A stretch of 64,000 nucleotides of DNA from Bacteroidota bacterium (GCA_023251535.1 JAHEYP010000001.1:20566-84565); one strand, 5' to 3'. Positions 1 through 9,550 are shown, counted from the first letter of the stretch. The notes: a model not told the origin generated them from the letters alone. Program-made: numbers and translations.

Positions 1-374
1 GCCCATACCCATCCATTGCCTGCGTTGTCATTTGATGGATCCTTTTTCATTACAGCATATAAACTTACACTACTTCCACTAAAAACTTCTTTCACAATAA
101 TAGAACCTGACGGGAAACTGCTTCCTGGCGGCAACTCCCCCGTACTATCTAAAGCTGATAAAGCTTTCGCATTAAAGCGTAATTTAAAATTCCCATGAGG
201 ACTAGGGGAAACTCTAGGCAAGACATTACCATTTTGATAATAGCTATACCCAGTAGATGCCACTTCACTATAAAGTGCATTATCCGCTTCGGTATCTGAC
301 TTATCCTTTTTACAAGAATGCATAGTTATGAGACTTGCCATAAGCAAACTCAATGCAATGGCTTTATTTTTCAT
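1..374 (-). CDS. Lipoprotein, cytochrome P460-like, C-terminus cut by window edge
   Basis: The reading frame opens at 374 and runs off the left edge, so about 124 residues are visible. The N-terminus has a short basic start, a hydrophobic stretch and Ser-Cys-Lys-Lys, as expected for a Bacteroidota lipoprotein anchored by the Cys. The mature part has features reminiscent of the cytochrome P460 family: a segment LPPGSSFPSGSIIVKEVF followed by YAVMKKDP and a Gly-rich GNGWVW stretch. The haem-binding CxxCH expected near the P460 C-terminus lies outside the window, so haem binding cannot be judged. The lipoprotein call is firm and the family call tentative. Confidence 0.6.
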   Translation of the reverse strand, partial: MKNKAIALSLLMASLITMHSCKKDKSDTEADNALYSEVASTGYSYYQNGNVLPRVSPSPHGNFKLRFNAKALSALDSTGELPPGSSFPSGSIIVKEVFSGSSVSLYAVMKKDPSNDNAGNGWVW

Positions 375-641
375 TTTATCAAATTTTCGTATAACAAAAG
401 AGAATTTCAATTGAATTTTAGGTGAAATTAAAGTTTCAAGATATCCACTTTAGATGCATGCTAAAATAATACACTTCGGTGACAAAGTAAAATGGCGATA
501 ATCGGAGCATAGGAATCAAGAAAACACAACTAATTGTGAGCAAATAGCTAATACAATCTAATATTTAATAAAGAACATCATTCAAATAATATTAATCTAA
601 AAAACTAAGAAAGTCCTACACATCAAATTTACTTAGGATCA

Positions 642-2234
642 TCAATGAACAATTAAAATCACTGTTCCTTCTTTTGGTTTATTTACTCTCGTCAGATAAT
701 ATACGCCACCGAGCAGACTACTATCTATAACATTAAATTGATTTGCGTCAATTAGTAAATTTAAAACCACAGAACCTAGACTATTATAAAGAATATATTC
801 GCCACTTTCAGCTCCTTGAATTTGAAACACACCATTACTTGGATTGGGGAATATAATACCTTTCTTTTCAAATTGGCTAACATCATCAACTCCAGAAAGA
901 ACACTTGGCGTTAGTTTCTCAATAAATGTACTTCCACTTAATCCACTAGTCATATTAAATACTGTACTATCAGGATCAAAATCATAAGTACCCGAAAAAT
1001 TACCGTTCGTATAAATATCATTGCCTTCAGTGATTGAAATAAGCGAACTCAAACTATTGTTTGAAGTCCATTGATTATTACCTGTTACATCAAACTTCTG
1101 AATACTATTTCCACAAGTGTAAATATTACCAATATTATCCAATGCAATTCCTTTCACATCTGACAATTGATTTACCCAACCAAAATTTCCATTACTATCA
1201 ATTTGCAAAAGAAAGTAATTGCTACCAGAAGACGGAACAACAGTATGAACGCCAATATTTGGATCGAAATCAGTAGCGGTTAAAATATATCCCCCATAAT
1301 ATGAATTTCCCATACTATCAACAACTACACTTCTATCATTTTGAAGCATGTCGACGTTATCGATTTTTTTGACCCATTCAAAATCTCCCATTGGATTTAA
1401 TTTTAGCATAAAAAGCGAATGTCCTACTGCAGAAGTATTCGACATGCTATAGACCGCAGTTCCAGGATCAAAATCATTCGTTTCAACTAACAGTCCAGTT
1501 AAATAAACATTTCCTGTTGGATCCGTTGCAACTGAATGACTTCTTGTTAAAATTGTTTCAATCTGCTTTACCCAAATAAAACTCCCATTTACATCTAATT
1601 TCCAAATGAAAATAGCATTTGCATTTGCTGATAAATTTACAATGCTCGCACTAGGATCGAAATCAGCAGTACCTTCAAAACGACCTGTAACTAAAATATT
1701 ATTTTGTTGATCTAGTGATAATGACCTCGAATAATTTTCATAGGCACTTTCAATTTGTTTTGCCCAAATAAAATTCCCGTTTGAATCTAATTTTAACACA
1801 AAAGAATTTTCACCTCCAATAGAACTCAGGAAATAATTATTTATTCCGGGATCAAAATCGATAGAATCCAAACTAAAGAATCCTGCAACATAACAATTAC
1901 CATTTGCATCAACAGCGATAGATTTACCCTCATCATAAGATGTCCCACCAATACGCTTGGCCCATACCAAATTTCCAGAAGGATCAGTCTTTGAAATAAA
2001 AACATCGCCAAAACCAGAATCAGTTAAAACCAAAACACCGGAATTAGGATCAAAATCCGGACTACCACTAAATATTCCAGTCATATAAAGATTACCCAAA
2101 CTATCATTCGCCATTGAATTCACTTGAATTTCGCTTCCTACTTGCTTTACCCAATTAAAATGAGGTTGCTGGGCATTGATTATACTAGCAATAAGTAAAA
2201 GAATAATTAAGAGCAAACTATTTTTTCTTTTCAT
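642..2234 (-). CDS. Secreted DFDPG-repeat beta-propeller protein with T9SS sorting domain
   Basis: About 530 residues. I chose the ATG at 2234 because it puts a clean signal peptide (MKRKNSLLLIILLLIAS, cleaved after Ala-Gln) at the N-terminus; the frame extends 19 codons further upstream without a signal-like sequence. The body is about seven repeats of 55-65 residues, each with a pattern like NWVKQ, DxxGNxYxTG, then DFDP. This is the SBBP/beta-propeller repeat common in secreted Bacteroidota proteins. The last ~75 residues (FPNPSNGVFQIQG to the end) match a T9SS type A sorting domain, so the protein should be exported by Sec and then T9SS to the cell surface or medium. Substrate and role are unknown; it stands alone. 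Confidence 0.85.
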   Translation of the reverse strand: MKRKNSLLLIILLLIASIINAQQPHFNWVKQVGSEIQVNSMANDSLGNLYMTGIFSGSPDFDPNSGVLVLTDSGFGDVFISKTDPSGNLVWAKRIGGTSYDEGKSIAVDANGNCYVAGFFSLDSIDFDPGINNYFLSSIGGENSFVLKLDSNGNFIWAKQIESAYENYSRSLSLDQQNNILVTGRFEGTADFDPSASIVNLSANANAIFIWKLDVNGSFIWVKQIETILTRSHSVATDPTGNVYLTGLLVETNDFDPGTAVYSMSNTSAVGHSLFMLKLNPMGDFEWVKKIDNVDMLQNDRSVVVDSMGNSYYGGYILTATDFDPNIGVHTVVPSSGSNYFLLQIDSNGNFGWVNQLSDVKGIALDNIGNIYTCGNSIQKFDVTGNNQWTSNNSLSSLISITEGNDIYTNGNFSGTYDFDPDSTVFNMTSGLSGSTFIEKLTPSVLSGVDDVSQFEKKGIIFPNPSNGVFQIQGAESGEYILYNSLGSVVLNLLIDANQFNVIDSSLLGGVYYLTRVNKPKEGTVILIVH

Positions 2235-2408
2235 AGTAGTATTTGGGATGTACTTGTTTGTAAAAATTTGCTTGCATCTTAATTTTCTCATAACAACAAG
2301 GTCTCTAACTACAATCGAAGAAGAATTTACAAACAGAAGGCTTAATACTTAACGAATATATGATAAATTCAGCTGTAGCTTTTCTGCTTAAGACCTTTAA
2401 ACAGAAAT

Positions 2409-2768
2409 TCACTTCTTTTTGCTTGCTTTTGCCAAAGGATTAAACTTCAAACACAATCCCAGCCAATAATCTAAATCCTTGGCTCTGCTATGTCCATTTT
2501 CTAAAACGAATACATAACCTTTCATAGGTTTTCCGGTAAACTCCATGGGAATCACATTATCCATTTCCAAAGCACTGGCATATGCCTCTTCTCCAATTCG
2601 GCAAAGCAAATAATCTTGTTCGGTTTCTTTATCAATATGCGTCCCACAGCACATCTTATCATCAACCATAAAGCAAACTCCGCTAAACATTTTCTTCTCA
2701 TAGAAGTCAGTGTTGTTCTTAAGAAAGAATTCTCTAATTCTTTGTGCTGTGCTTTCGTTGAATGGCAT
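2409..2768 (-). CDS. TfoX N-terminal domain family protein
   Basis: 119 residues, the usual size for stand-alone TfoX-N proteins. The N-terminal half (RIREFFLKNN, KKMFSGVCFMVDDKMCCG) and the central MKGYVFV segment fit the TfoX N-terminal fold, with a Lys-rich tail. In Gammaproteobacteria TfoX regulates competence, but single-domain homologues in Bacteroidota have no established role, so a competence function should not be assumed. It is cytoplasmic, with no signal peptide, and is flanked by unrelated secreted-protein genes with separate intergenic regions, so it is probably monocistronic. Confidence 0.8.
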   Translation of the reverse strand: MPFNESTAQRIREFFLKNNTDFYEKKMFSGVCFMVDDKMCCGTHIDKETEQDYLLCRIGEEAYASALEMDNVIPMEFTGKPMKGYVFVLENGHSRAKDLDYWLGLCLKFNPLAKASKKK

Positions 2769-2949
2769 AAGTTGAAATTTGGTTTTTGAACAAGTTTTTA
2801 ATCCAATGGAAGAGTGGAATGCAGACAGCTGAAATTGAACTTTTATACTAATTCTTTATTAACAACTAAATTATTATTGGGACACAATATTTCACATTAA
2901 GGAGGGTTTTTAATTTTAGGTAATCGTTCCTTTCAATAATTTGTTTAAT

Positions 2950-4311
2950 TTAATCATGCTCAATTATTAATTTCTTGCTATAAACATTCTCACCATCGAA
3001 AATCTTCACGATATAAATTCCTGACAAAATATTTTCAACATTGATATTTTTTTCTAAATTTCTTATAATAGGTTCAGCAAACACCCTTTCGCCTAAAACG
3101 GTAAATACTTCAACTGATCCAATTTTTATTTCTTCCGGAAATCTAATTGTAAAATTGTATCTAGTTGGATTTGGATGCGTAATAAATGAATCTGCATTTG
3201 AAATACTAGTTGAAATTCCAGTTTGAGTGTTTTGCAATTTATAAATTGTATTTCCGCTTGCATACATTAATGAATCACCAAACTTTCTAAACCGGTTAAT
3301 TGCGTAGCCCCCATATACATTATAAGGTGGAGCTTGTACGCCAAATGAGTTATCAGGAAACCAATTATTGCCACCATCTATTGTTTTATAGTTGAAAGCC
3401 CAACAACAATCACCTCCCACCCAACCTACGGAATCATTAATAAAACCAATGCCTTGTAATTCATAGAATCCGTTTGTTTTAAATATTTTTTCCTGCCAAG
3501 TTAAGCCGCCATCCGTTGTTTTTAAAAAATAAGTTGTATCAGGATAAGCGCCAACACCATCAAGGTAACTTTGAATAGTGGCATAACCAATGTTTCTGCT
3601 GGGAAAAACAATTTTCCATACAGCTTCATGATTTCTTAAAGATTGATGTCGAACTTGCCATGATACTCCACCATCAAACGTTGAAAGAATCAATGCTTTT
3701 GGTGGAGAACCATATGTGCCTGTAATAAACCCGGTGTCAGGACCAAAAAAATACCCGTCAATTAAGCCTGAAGCTTGGGTTGATAAACTTTGTGTTATCC
3801 AAGACTGACCCATATCCATGGTTTTCATCAAAACAGCAGGCCCGTAGTATCTTCCGTATGCATATATAATGGAATCATTAACAACTGATATACCACATAT
3901 GCCTTTCGGTTTAATTCCCGTAACATTTGTTACAGCTTGCCAAGTACTTCCTCCATCTGTAGTTTGATAAAGGAAATTCGTATCAGGCGTAGCTGTAGAA
4001 TCTCCTAAATTTCCAAACCAACCATTTAAATCATCAGCAAAGCCAACCGATCTAATAAATGTAGTTGAAGAATCATAAAGCAAAGTCCATGTCTGACCTG
4101 CATCATTAGTAGTAAATACCCGGCCATATTGATTTGGGAAAAGATAATTGTAAGAAGGATTTATCGCCCAACCTTTTTGAGGATTCAAAAAATACATATC
4201 GTCAAATCTCCAACTTACAGGAGCATTAGGTAATGCTTGCCAAGTCCACTGTGCATTTAGCGTTGTTTGAATAGAAATGATTGCTAGCAGTAAAATAATG
4301 TATTTTTTCAT
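2950..4311 (-). CDS. Secreted YCF48/BNR-like propeller protein with T9SS sorting domain
   Basis: 453 residues. It begins with a signal peptide (MKKYIILLLAIISIQTT, cleavage near NAQ). The body has repeated TTDGGxTW and TTNDAGQTW motifs, the hallmark of the YCF48/sortilin-like (BNR) six- or seven-bladed propeller. The last ~75 residues (ITHPNPTRYNFTIRFPEE to KLIIEHD) are a T9SS type A sorting domain. Such proteins are exported through T9SS; ligands are rarely known. It is single-gene, on the same strand as the other T9SS cargo at 642-2234 but not in an operon with it. Confidence 0.85.
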   Translation of the reverse strand: MKKYIILLLAIISIQTTLNAQWTWQALPNAPVSWRFDDMYFLNPQKGWAINPSYNYLFPNQYGRVFTTNDAGQTWTLLYDSSTTFIRSVGFADDLNGWFGNLGDSTATPDTNFLYQTTDGGSTWQAVTNVTGIKPKGICGISVVNDSIIYAYGRYYGPAVLMKTMDMGQSWITQSLSTQASGLIDGYFFGPDTGFITGTYGSPPKALILSTFDGGVSWQVRHQSLRNHEAVWKIVFPSRNIGYATIQSYLDGVGAYPDTTYFLKTTDGGLTWQEKIFKTNGFYELQGIGFINDSVGWVGGDCCWAFNYKTIDGGNNWFPDNSFGVQAPPYNVYGGYAINRFRKFGDSLMYASGNTIYKLQNTQTGISTSISNADSFITHPNPTRYNFTIRFPEEIKIGSVEVFTVLGERVFAEPIIRNLEKNINVENILSGIYIVKIFDGENVYSKKLIIEHD

Positions 4312-4626
4312 TTTGTTTTAATATAGCATAATACTATCCGAAGTAACTTTTTGATTTCTATGTGAAGTATTTAAATTGAAATAAAGCCTATTTCATATTC
4401 ATTTTTCAAGTTTATTTTTGAGGTTGCACTGTCTCAAAGAATGTTGAATATCGATTCTCTCCATTATCATCAATATCAATAATTGCAAAAAGCAATGTAA
4501 AGATAATTAATTTATTTTTACTTTAAGGAAAATATTGACGCTCTATTTTTGCCTCTTTGGCAAGATTGGTTTCCTTGCTAATTTCCCTCGTATATGTTTA
4601 GCTCCATTGCTGGCTAGTATCTATTT
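4312..4626. other. Intergenic, no gene seen
   Basis: AT-rich stretch between the propeller gene and the decayed acetyltransferase gene. I see no open frame with coding character and no strong hairpin; a weak five-pair stem lies around 4549-4564. It probably holds the promoter of the propeller gene in its first part. Confidence 0.5.
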
Positions 4627-5034
4627 TTAATAGATGATTCGATCAATAGTAACAAATCCAAATTTCGCATAAAAACATTCAGCATTGGGTTCCGCTTCAA
4701 GAGTGATTTTTCTAGATTGGGTATTTTTACTCGAGTAAGAAAGTCTTTCATTAAAACCTGTCCAAATCCTTTACCAACAAAGGCAGGCAAAATAAAAATA
4801 TTATCTAGTCTAATACTCATTTTATCTTCTTAAAAAAACGATTAGTAGCCGATATCTATATTAGCTATAATCAATTTAAAGACATCGTTCGACAAATCAT
4901 AAAATTCAGTAATTGTTAATGATTCTGACCATAACTTCATTTGCTCATCCGAGTAACCTCAATGAGACTTTGACTTTTTGGGTAATCTCCGTTAAAATTT
5001 CAATGTCTGTGATATTGGCTTTTTCTTTTATCAT
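4627..5034 (-). pseudogene. Decayed GNAT-family N-acetyltransferase
   Basis: Read across frames, this stretch gives an almost complete GNAT sequence. It starts MIKEKANITDIEILTEIT at 5034. A one-base shift follows, then KSKSH, a TGA where family members have Trp, and GYSDEQMKLWSESLTITEFY. Two in-frame TAA codons come near the expected GYY segment. The acetyl-CoA binding stretch LPAFVGKGFGQVLMKD is intact, and a second shift leads into ITLEAEPNAECFYAKFGF and DRIIY. At least two frameshifts and three stops mean no working enzyme can be made. The acetyl-CoA loop and the order of motifs are what identify the family; the substrate cannot be inferred. Confidence 0.8.
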
Positions 5035-5212
5035 TTTCCGATATAAGATCACCTTTCAGATCTGCAATAAATAACGCTATTGTGAACAAGTGCTGAAATA
5101 GAGAATTAATCTATATGCCGTCTTATATGTGTTTACAGAGCAGGCCTCTATCTTATTTTCGTATCACTCATTTAAGCTATTGCAATTCCTTCTACTGAGT
5201 CGTCGTCAATAT

Positions 5213-5620
5213 TCATTTACTTTCGTATAAAGTCAAATAATTTTTACGTCCAAATGTCAGATAGTATAGTAATAAAAAAAAGATCGGTGTATTTAAAAAT
5301 ATTGCGTAGTTAAAATCCATCGTTATAGATAAAATAACATGGAGAAAAAATATACCAAGTCCTAATGGCATTAACCAGTTACCGTTTTTAAAACCACCAA
5401 CTTTTTAGTTTTTAGTTTTTTTTTCGTCAGCATCAATCGAAATATCTTGACTGCTACAACAGTCTATTTTTGCGTTAACAATATGTTGTCCGGATACAGT
5501 TACAAACTCTTTAGTCTCCCCATTGGCAATTGTCCCGACTTGTTTTCCATCAATGAAGAATTTATAATCTCGCATTCTGTTGTTGCATTCATTTGTTCTT
5601 TGAATTTTAATAGTCGCCAT
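5213..5620 (-). pseudogene. Small membrane protein gene interrupted by one in-frame stop
   Basis: The first 71 codons (from 5620) encode a soluble beta-rich domain with NRMRDYKFFIDGKQVGTI and GETKEFVTVSGQHIV. A TAA at 5405-5407 ends it, but the same frame continues without a shift for 63 more codons (GGFKNGNWLMPLG, then two hydrophobic segments and LLLYYLTFGRKNYLTLYESK). The joint product would be a ~135-residue protein with an N-terminal PEGA-like domain and two membrane spans, an arrangement I recall from Bacteroidota hypothetical proteins. So this looks like a single gene killed by one nonsense change in an A-rich run, or a truncated soluble protein if only the first part is used. Function unknown. 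Confidence 0.65.
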
Positions 5621-6403
5621 ATTCTAAATTAATTTTACAAACCAATCGAGTTCGGTTGTATTACCTTGGGTATGTCAAAAGTTACTTCCAACTTAAAAAA
5701 GGCAATAATTTTTATCCTGAACTTAACAAATCTCGCTGTCTTGAAGATAATTTATTTCTTCTATACAAATATATTGGATTTCTATGGTAAAGACATGCTA
5801 TCGTATCCTAAATATTTTTTGCATCATACCTTCAACGTATTAAGTATTTCAATCGTCTTTTTTATCATGTCGGCAATTCCCATATTTTAAGCACGATTAA
5901 AGTTGTCCATCTGATGATTTGTGCTAGACGGAAATTTATCAAGGACCCTTTCGATCAACAATTTGGTTGAAAAATAATTGGGAGATATTTATAATCTAAG
6001 ACAATCGATCTCAGAATATTTTACCAAAAGCGTTCTACCTCTAACAACCTTTTTCGAACCATATGATCGGCTTTTCTGCACAACCCTCATCACGAAATCC
6101 AATCCCGATGGCTATCGGGACAAAATCCAAAATCCCCATCGGCTTCGCCGCAAAATCCGCTTCGAGAAACCCCAAAGTAGTGCTGAAAAAACACACTTTA
6201 GGGCAAGCCCTTAAACCGCGCCAGCCCAAACCGCGACAGCCAACCGTAAACGCAGGAGGCATTAAACCCCAAACTTTAAACCCCTAAAATTCCCTATCTT
6301 CGCCTGCCAAAATGTCGCCGAAGGCATACATGGCAACATTTTTGCCTAAGGCGTCCACTACAAAATGAAGATAAAATTCCCTTTTACGGGCAAGAGACGT
6401 GTC
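5621..6403. other. Intergenic region with weak short frame and low-complexity stretch
   Basis: No convincing gene. A 74-codon plus-strand frame (5666-5890) encodes a hydrophobic sequence with two possible spans but has no recognisable family, so I do not call it. From about 6060 to 6300 the DNA becomes richer in GC and repetitive (AAAATCC and CCCAAA-type steps). It contains a small hairpin at 6104-6119 (CCCGAT-GGCT-ATCGGG), a kind of short palindrome often scattered in these genomes. A possible -7 element TATCTTCG at 6295-6302 could drive grpE-dnaJ. Confidence 0.4.
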
Positions 6404-6964
6404 ATGAACCAGGATCAAACAAACCCAACCGAAGAACAAAAAATAGATCAAAATCCCGCCGATGAGCTTAAACTTCAGTCTGAAGTAGAAGCTTCTGAGC
6501 AAATGCCTATCGAGGAGGACCCGATTGCCAAACTGACTGCCGACTTGGCAGAGCAGAAGGATAATTACCTCCGCCTTTATGCCGATTTTGAGAATTATAA
6601 AAAACGTGCTCTAAAAGATCGTTCCGACCTCATTAAATCGGCCGGCTCTGATACTTTAGCAGCTCTCCTTCCTGTGCTCGACGATTTCGATCGTGCAATG
6701 AAAGCGATGGAAACTGCAGCCGACAGCCCTGTTAAAGAGGGAGTTACGCTAATTCACAATAAATTAATTTCTACACTTGAGCAACGCGGATTAAAAGTGA
6801 TGGTCGCTATGGGTGAGGAGTTTAACGTGGATATGCATGAGGCTATCACCAATATCCCCGTTGCCGATGAGTCGCAGAAGGGTAAGGTGGTTGATGTGCT
6901 CGAAAAAGGTTATTATTTAAATGATAAAGTGATCCGCTACGCTAAGGTGGTAGTCGGAAATTAA
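6404..6964 (+). CDS. grpE: Nucleotide exchange factor GrpE
   Basis: 186 residues from the ATG at 6404; an upstream in-frame ATG at 6365 would add 13 basic residues that do not belong to the family. The product has the GrpE layout: an acidic, Gln/Glu-rich variable N-terminus; a long coiled-coil helix (LAEQKDNYLRLYADFENYKK); then the compact beta domain with GVTLIHNKLISTLEQRGL and the closing VLEKGYYLNDKVIRYAKVVV. GrpE is the dimeric exchange factor that releases ADP from DnaK. It lies 6 bp upstream of dnaJ, so the two co-chaperones are surely co-transcribed; dnaK is not in the window. Confidence 0.97.
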   Translation: MNQDQTNPTEEQKIDQNPADELKLQSEVEASEQMPIEEDPIAKLTADLAEQKDNYLRLYADFENYKKRALKDRSDLIKSAGSDTLAALLPVLDDFDRAMKAMETAADSPVKEGVTLIHNKLISTLEQRGLKVMVAMGEEFNVDMHEAITNIPVADESQKGKVVDVLEKGYYLNDKVIRYAKVVVGN

Positions 6965-6970
6965 TAAGTC

Positions 6971-8140
6971 ATGGCAAAACGCGATTATTACGAAATTTTA
7001 GGAGTAACGAAAGGTTCTTCTGAGGCAGAGATCAAGAAGGCTTATCGTCAGATGGCTTTGAAGTATCACCCTGATAAAAATCCAGGTAATAAAGAGGCTG
7101 AGGAGCATTTTAAAGAGGCTGCTGAGGCATATGAAGTACTAAGTAACGCCGACAAGAAGGCTCGCTACGATCAATTCGGTCATGCCGGAATGGGTGGCGC
7201 AGCAGGTGGCGGCTACGGCGGACAGCATATGAACATGGATGATATCTTTAGCCAGTTTGGTGATATCTTCGGTGGTGGTGGCAATCCGTTTGAGAGCTTC
7301 TTTGGAGGTGGCGGCGGACGACAAGGCGGCGGACGTAGAGCCGTAAATCGTGGTAGCAACCTTCGCATCAAAGTAAAACTTACACTCGATGAAATTGCTC
7401 ATGGAGTAGAGAAAAAAATAAAAGTAAATAAGGCTGTTGCTTGTAATACTTGCGGCGGCTCTGGGGCTCAAGCAGGATCGGGTGCTTTTCATACTTGCGG
7501 TACTTGTAAAGGATCAGGGCAAGTTCGTCGCGTGACGAATAGCTTCCTCGGACAAATGCAAACTATTACCACTTGTCCGACTTGTAATGGCGAAGGACAA
7601 ACAATTGCTAGCAAGTGTAAAGCTTGTCACGGAAACGGAACTCAACAAGCCGAAGAAGTAATCACTATTAATATTCCTGCTGGAGTTGGCGAAGGAATGC
7701 AATTGACGGTAAGCGGCAAAGGAAATGCTGCTGAACGCGGAGGCATTCCCGGCGATTTATTAATCGTGATTGAAGAAATTCCGCACGACAATTTAGTACG
7801 CGACGGAGATCATTTGATGTATGATTTATACATCAGTTTTATCGACGCTACATTAGGAACATCAGTAGAAATTCCAACACTTGAAGGCAAGGCAAAAATT
7901 AAAATTGATGCCGGAACACAAGGAGGAAAAGTACTAAGACTAAAAGGAAAAGGAATCCCTGCAATTAATAGTTATTCTAGAGGAGATTTAATGGTAAACA
8001 TCAATGTATGGACACCACAACAACTCAGCTCGGATGAAAAGAAAGCATTAGAAAAACTTAGAGACTCAGAGAACTTTAAACCGAAGCCGGGGAAGGGGGA
8101 TAAGAGTTTCTTCGAGAGGATGAAAGAGTATTTCCACTAA
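6971..8140 (+). CDS. dnaJ: Chaperone DnaJ
   Basis: 389 residues, full length. The J domain (1-70) carries the YHPDKNPG loop needed to stimulate DnaK ATPase. A Gly/Phe-rich linker (~72-125) follows. The zinc-binding region (~157-230) has all four CxxCxGxG repeats ([32 protein letters not shown]). The C-terminal substrate-binding domains include [16 protein letters not shown] and GDLLIVIEE. It acts in the cytoplasm with DnaK and GrpE in protein folding and heat-shock recovery. It is the second gene of the grpE-dnaJ operon, and a dispersed-repeat region begins right after its stop codon. Confidence 0.98.
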   Translation: MAKRDYYEILGVTKGSSEAEIKKAYRQMALKYHPDKNPGNKEAEEHFKEAAEAYEVLSNADKKARYDQFGHAGMGGAAGGGYGGQHMNMDDIFSQFGDIFGGGGNPFESFFGGGGGRQGGGRRAVNRGSNLRIKVKLTLDEIAHGVEKKIKVNKAVACNTCGGSGAQAGSGAFHTCGTCKGSGQVRRVTNSFLGQMQTITTCPTCNGEGQTIASKCKACHGNGTQQAEEVITINIPAGVGEGMQLTVSGKGNAAERGGIPGDLLIVIEEIPHDNLVRDGDHLMYDLYISFIDATLGTSVEIPTLEGKAKIKIDAGTQGGKVLRLKGKGIPAINSYSRGDLMVNINVWTPQQLSSDEKKALEKLRDSENFKPKPGKGDKSFFERMKEYFH

Positions 8141-8141
8141 A

Positions 8142-8545
8142 AGGCGCTTTGCTTTTTGTTTAAACGCTTTGCTTTTTTGTTTAAACGCGGAGGGCGCGAA
8201 GGCGCTGCGCTTAACACGGTGGGCGCGGAGGCGGCGAAGCCGAATTTCGGGCGCGTTGCTTTTTGTTTAAACGCTTTGCTTTTTGTTTAAACGCGGGGAG
8301 CGCGGAGGCGGCGAAGCCGTGGTGGAAGGAGCGATTGCGTTTGGTGCGTTGCCTTCTATTTAAACACAGAGACCCCAAAGGCGCTGCGCTTTACACCGAG
8401 GACGCGGAGGCGGCGAAGCCGAATTTAGGGCGCTTTGCTTTTTGTTTAAACGCTTTGCTTTTTGTTTAAACGCAGAGGGCGCGAAGGCGCTGCGCTTAAC
8501 ACGGTGGGCGCGGAGGGCGCGGAGGCGGCGAAGGCGAAGCTGAGG
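8142..8545. repeat. Degenerate GC-rich dispersed repeats (GTTTAAACGC family)
   Basis: About 400 bp of reiterated units built from GCTTTGCTTTTTGTTTAAACGC, GGGCGCGAAGGCGCTGCGCTT and GCGGAGGCGGCGAAGCCGAA. The same order recurs at about 8142-8250 and 8430-8540, with a more divergent copy between. The octamer GTTTAAAC appears many times. The block is much richer in GC than its surroundings. Short frames through it translate to Arg/Ala-rich sequence with no family likeness, so I read it as non-coding. Related copies lie at 9563-9650 and 19083-19507. Confidence 0.8.
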
Positions 8546-8647
8546 GAAGAGTAAATCAAAAATGCGTGTAGTTCTTTGACTGCGTTTTTTTTGAACCCCA
8601 TTTGTTCTGATAGAGTTTCGGCAACAAGTCGGTTTTGATAAAAAGTT

Positions 8648-8695
8648 AAAAGCGTAATAAGATTTCAAATTGAATCTTGTTACGCTTTTTGTTTT
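8648..8695. terminator. Rho-independent terminator-like hairpin
   Basis: A 17-bp stem with one wobble pair (arm AAAAGCGTAATAAGATT at 8648-8664, partner at 8673-8689) and an 8-nt loop, followed by a T-rich run and preceded by an A-rich one, so it could act in either direction. It probably closes the grpE-dnaJ transcript beyond the repeat block. Confidence 0.7.
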
Positions 8696-9061
8696 AAAAT
8701 AAGATTCACATCAAACATGAATTTCATTTAATGACAAACAGTATTAATTGAAGATAACATTAGCATAATCCTATTCAATCAACGCGTCAGCTACCATCCG
8801 CGCCAGCCATCCTTTTAAATCCCTTTAAAATCCTTTTAGCTCCGATGTGCTTGCACAGTCGGAGCGCATCAGCGTTCTACTTAAAACTGGTTCTTGAATA
8901 AGAAACCTGAAAGAAGTAAATCGGCGTCGTAAACGAAAAATCAGCGTAAACCATTCAAATCAGCGTCATCTGCGGCCAATCAACACTCGCTTTGCGAAAT
9001 CTAAAATCCCAAATTCCAAATCCAAAATTTCTTCCTATCTTTCCTCCCCCAATAAACTTTT
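8696..9061. other. Intergenic, no gene seen
   Basis: No open frame with coding character. The sequence includes low-complexity steps such as AAATCC and AATCAGCGT. A weak -7-like element, TATCTTTC at 9036-9043, lies about 20 bp before the cytidine deaminase start. Confidence 0.45.
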
Positions 9062-9550
9062 ATGCGCACAATAACTCTCGATAGTACTTTTGAAGAATAC
9101 GAATCATTAGAAAAATTACCTGAAGCCGATCAACTATTGGTAGAAGAAGCTAAAAAAGCTGCCGATGATGCATACGCTCCTTACTCTCATTTTCATGTCG
9201 GTGCCGCTGTATTACTCGATAACGGAAAAGTGATTCGAGGCAACAACCAAGAAAATGCGGCTTACCCTTCAGGACTATGTGCCGAGCGCGTAGCCTTTTT
9301 CGCTACCGGTGCCCAGCATCCTGGTGAAAAAATTAAGGCTATTGCGATCACTGCCTATCCAGAAGGAAAAAAGTTACCATCGGTGCCCGTGAGTCCTTGC
9401 GGCGACTGCCGCCAAGTTATGGCAGAATACGAGCAACGCTACGGACAAAACATCCGACTAATTATGGAAGCTGGCCAAGGCAAATACATTGTTTCTGAGA
9501 GCGTTAAGAATTTACTACCGTTCTTATTTAGTGCAGATAGCATGATGTAA
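9062..9550 (+). CDS. cdd: Cytidine deaminase
   Basis: 162 residues. It deaminates cytidine and deoxycytidine to uridine in pyrimidine salvage. The zinc site is complete: the CAER motif (Cys ligand and catalytic Glu) sits in GLCAERVAFFA, and the second pair of Cys ligands lies in SPCGDCRQVMAEYE. Upstream, YAPYSHFHVGAAVLLDNG and NQENAAYPSG form the usual substrate pocket. The length is slightly above the ~130-140 of the short homotetrameric class because of an extra N-terminal helix, as in other Bacteroidota. It is monocistronic, flanked by repeat-bearing intergenic DNA on both sides. Confidence 0.95.
   Translation: MRTITLDSTFEEYESLEKLPEADQLLVEEAKKAADDAYAPYSHFHVGAAVLLDNGKVIRGNNQENAAYPSGLCAERVAFFATGAQHPGEKIKAIAITAYPEGKKLPSVPVSPCGDCRQVMAEYEQRYGQNIRLIMEAGQGKYIVSESVKNLLPFLFSADSMM

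Noticed and set aside
5666..5890. Hydrophobic 74-codon frame
   Set aside because: It has no family likeness and no promoter, and lies among decayed genes; two weak spans are not enough to call a gene.
5978..6287. Overlapping short frames on both strands
   Set aside because: They arise from low-complexity, GC-richer steps and the small palindrome at 6104-6119; no conserved sequence.
8263..8668. Arg/Ala-rich frames through the repeat block
   Set aside because: Both strands are open because of the repeated units; composition is unlike any protein family.
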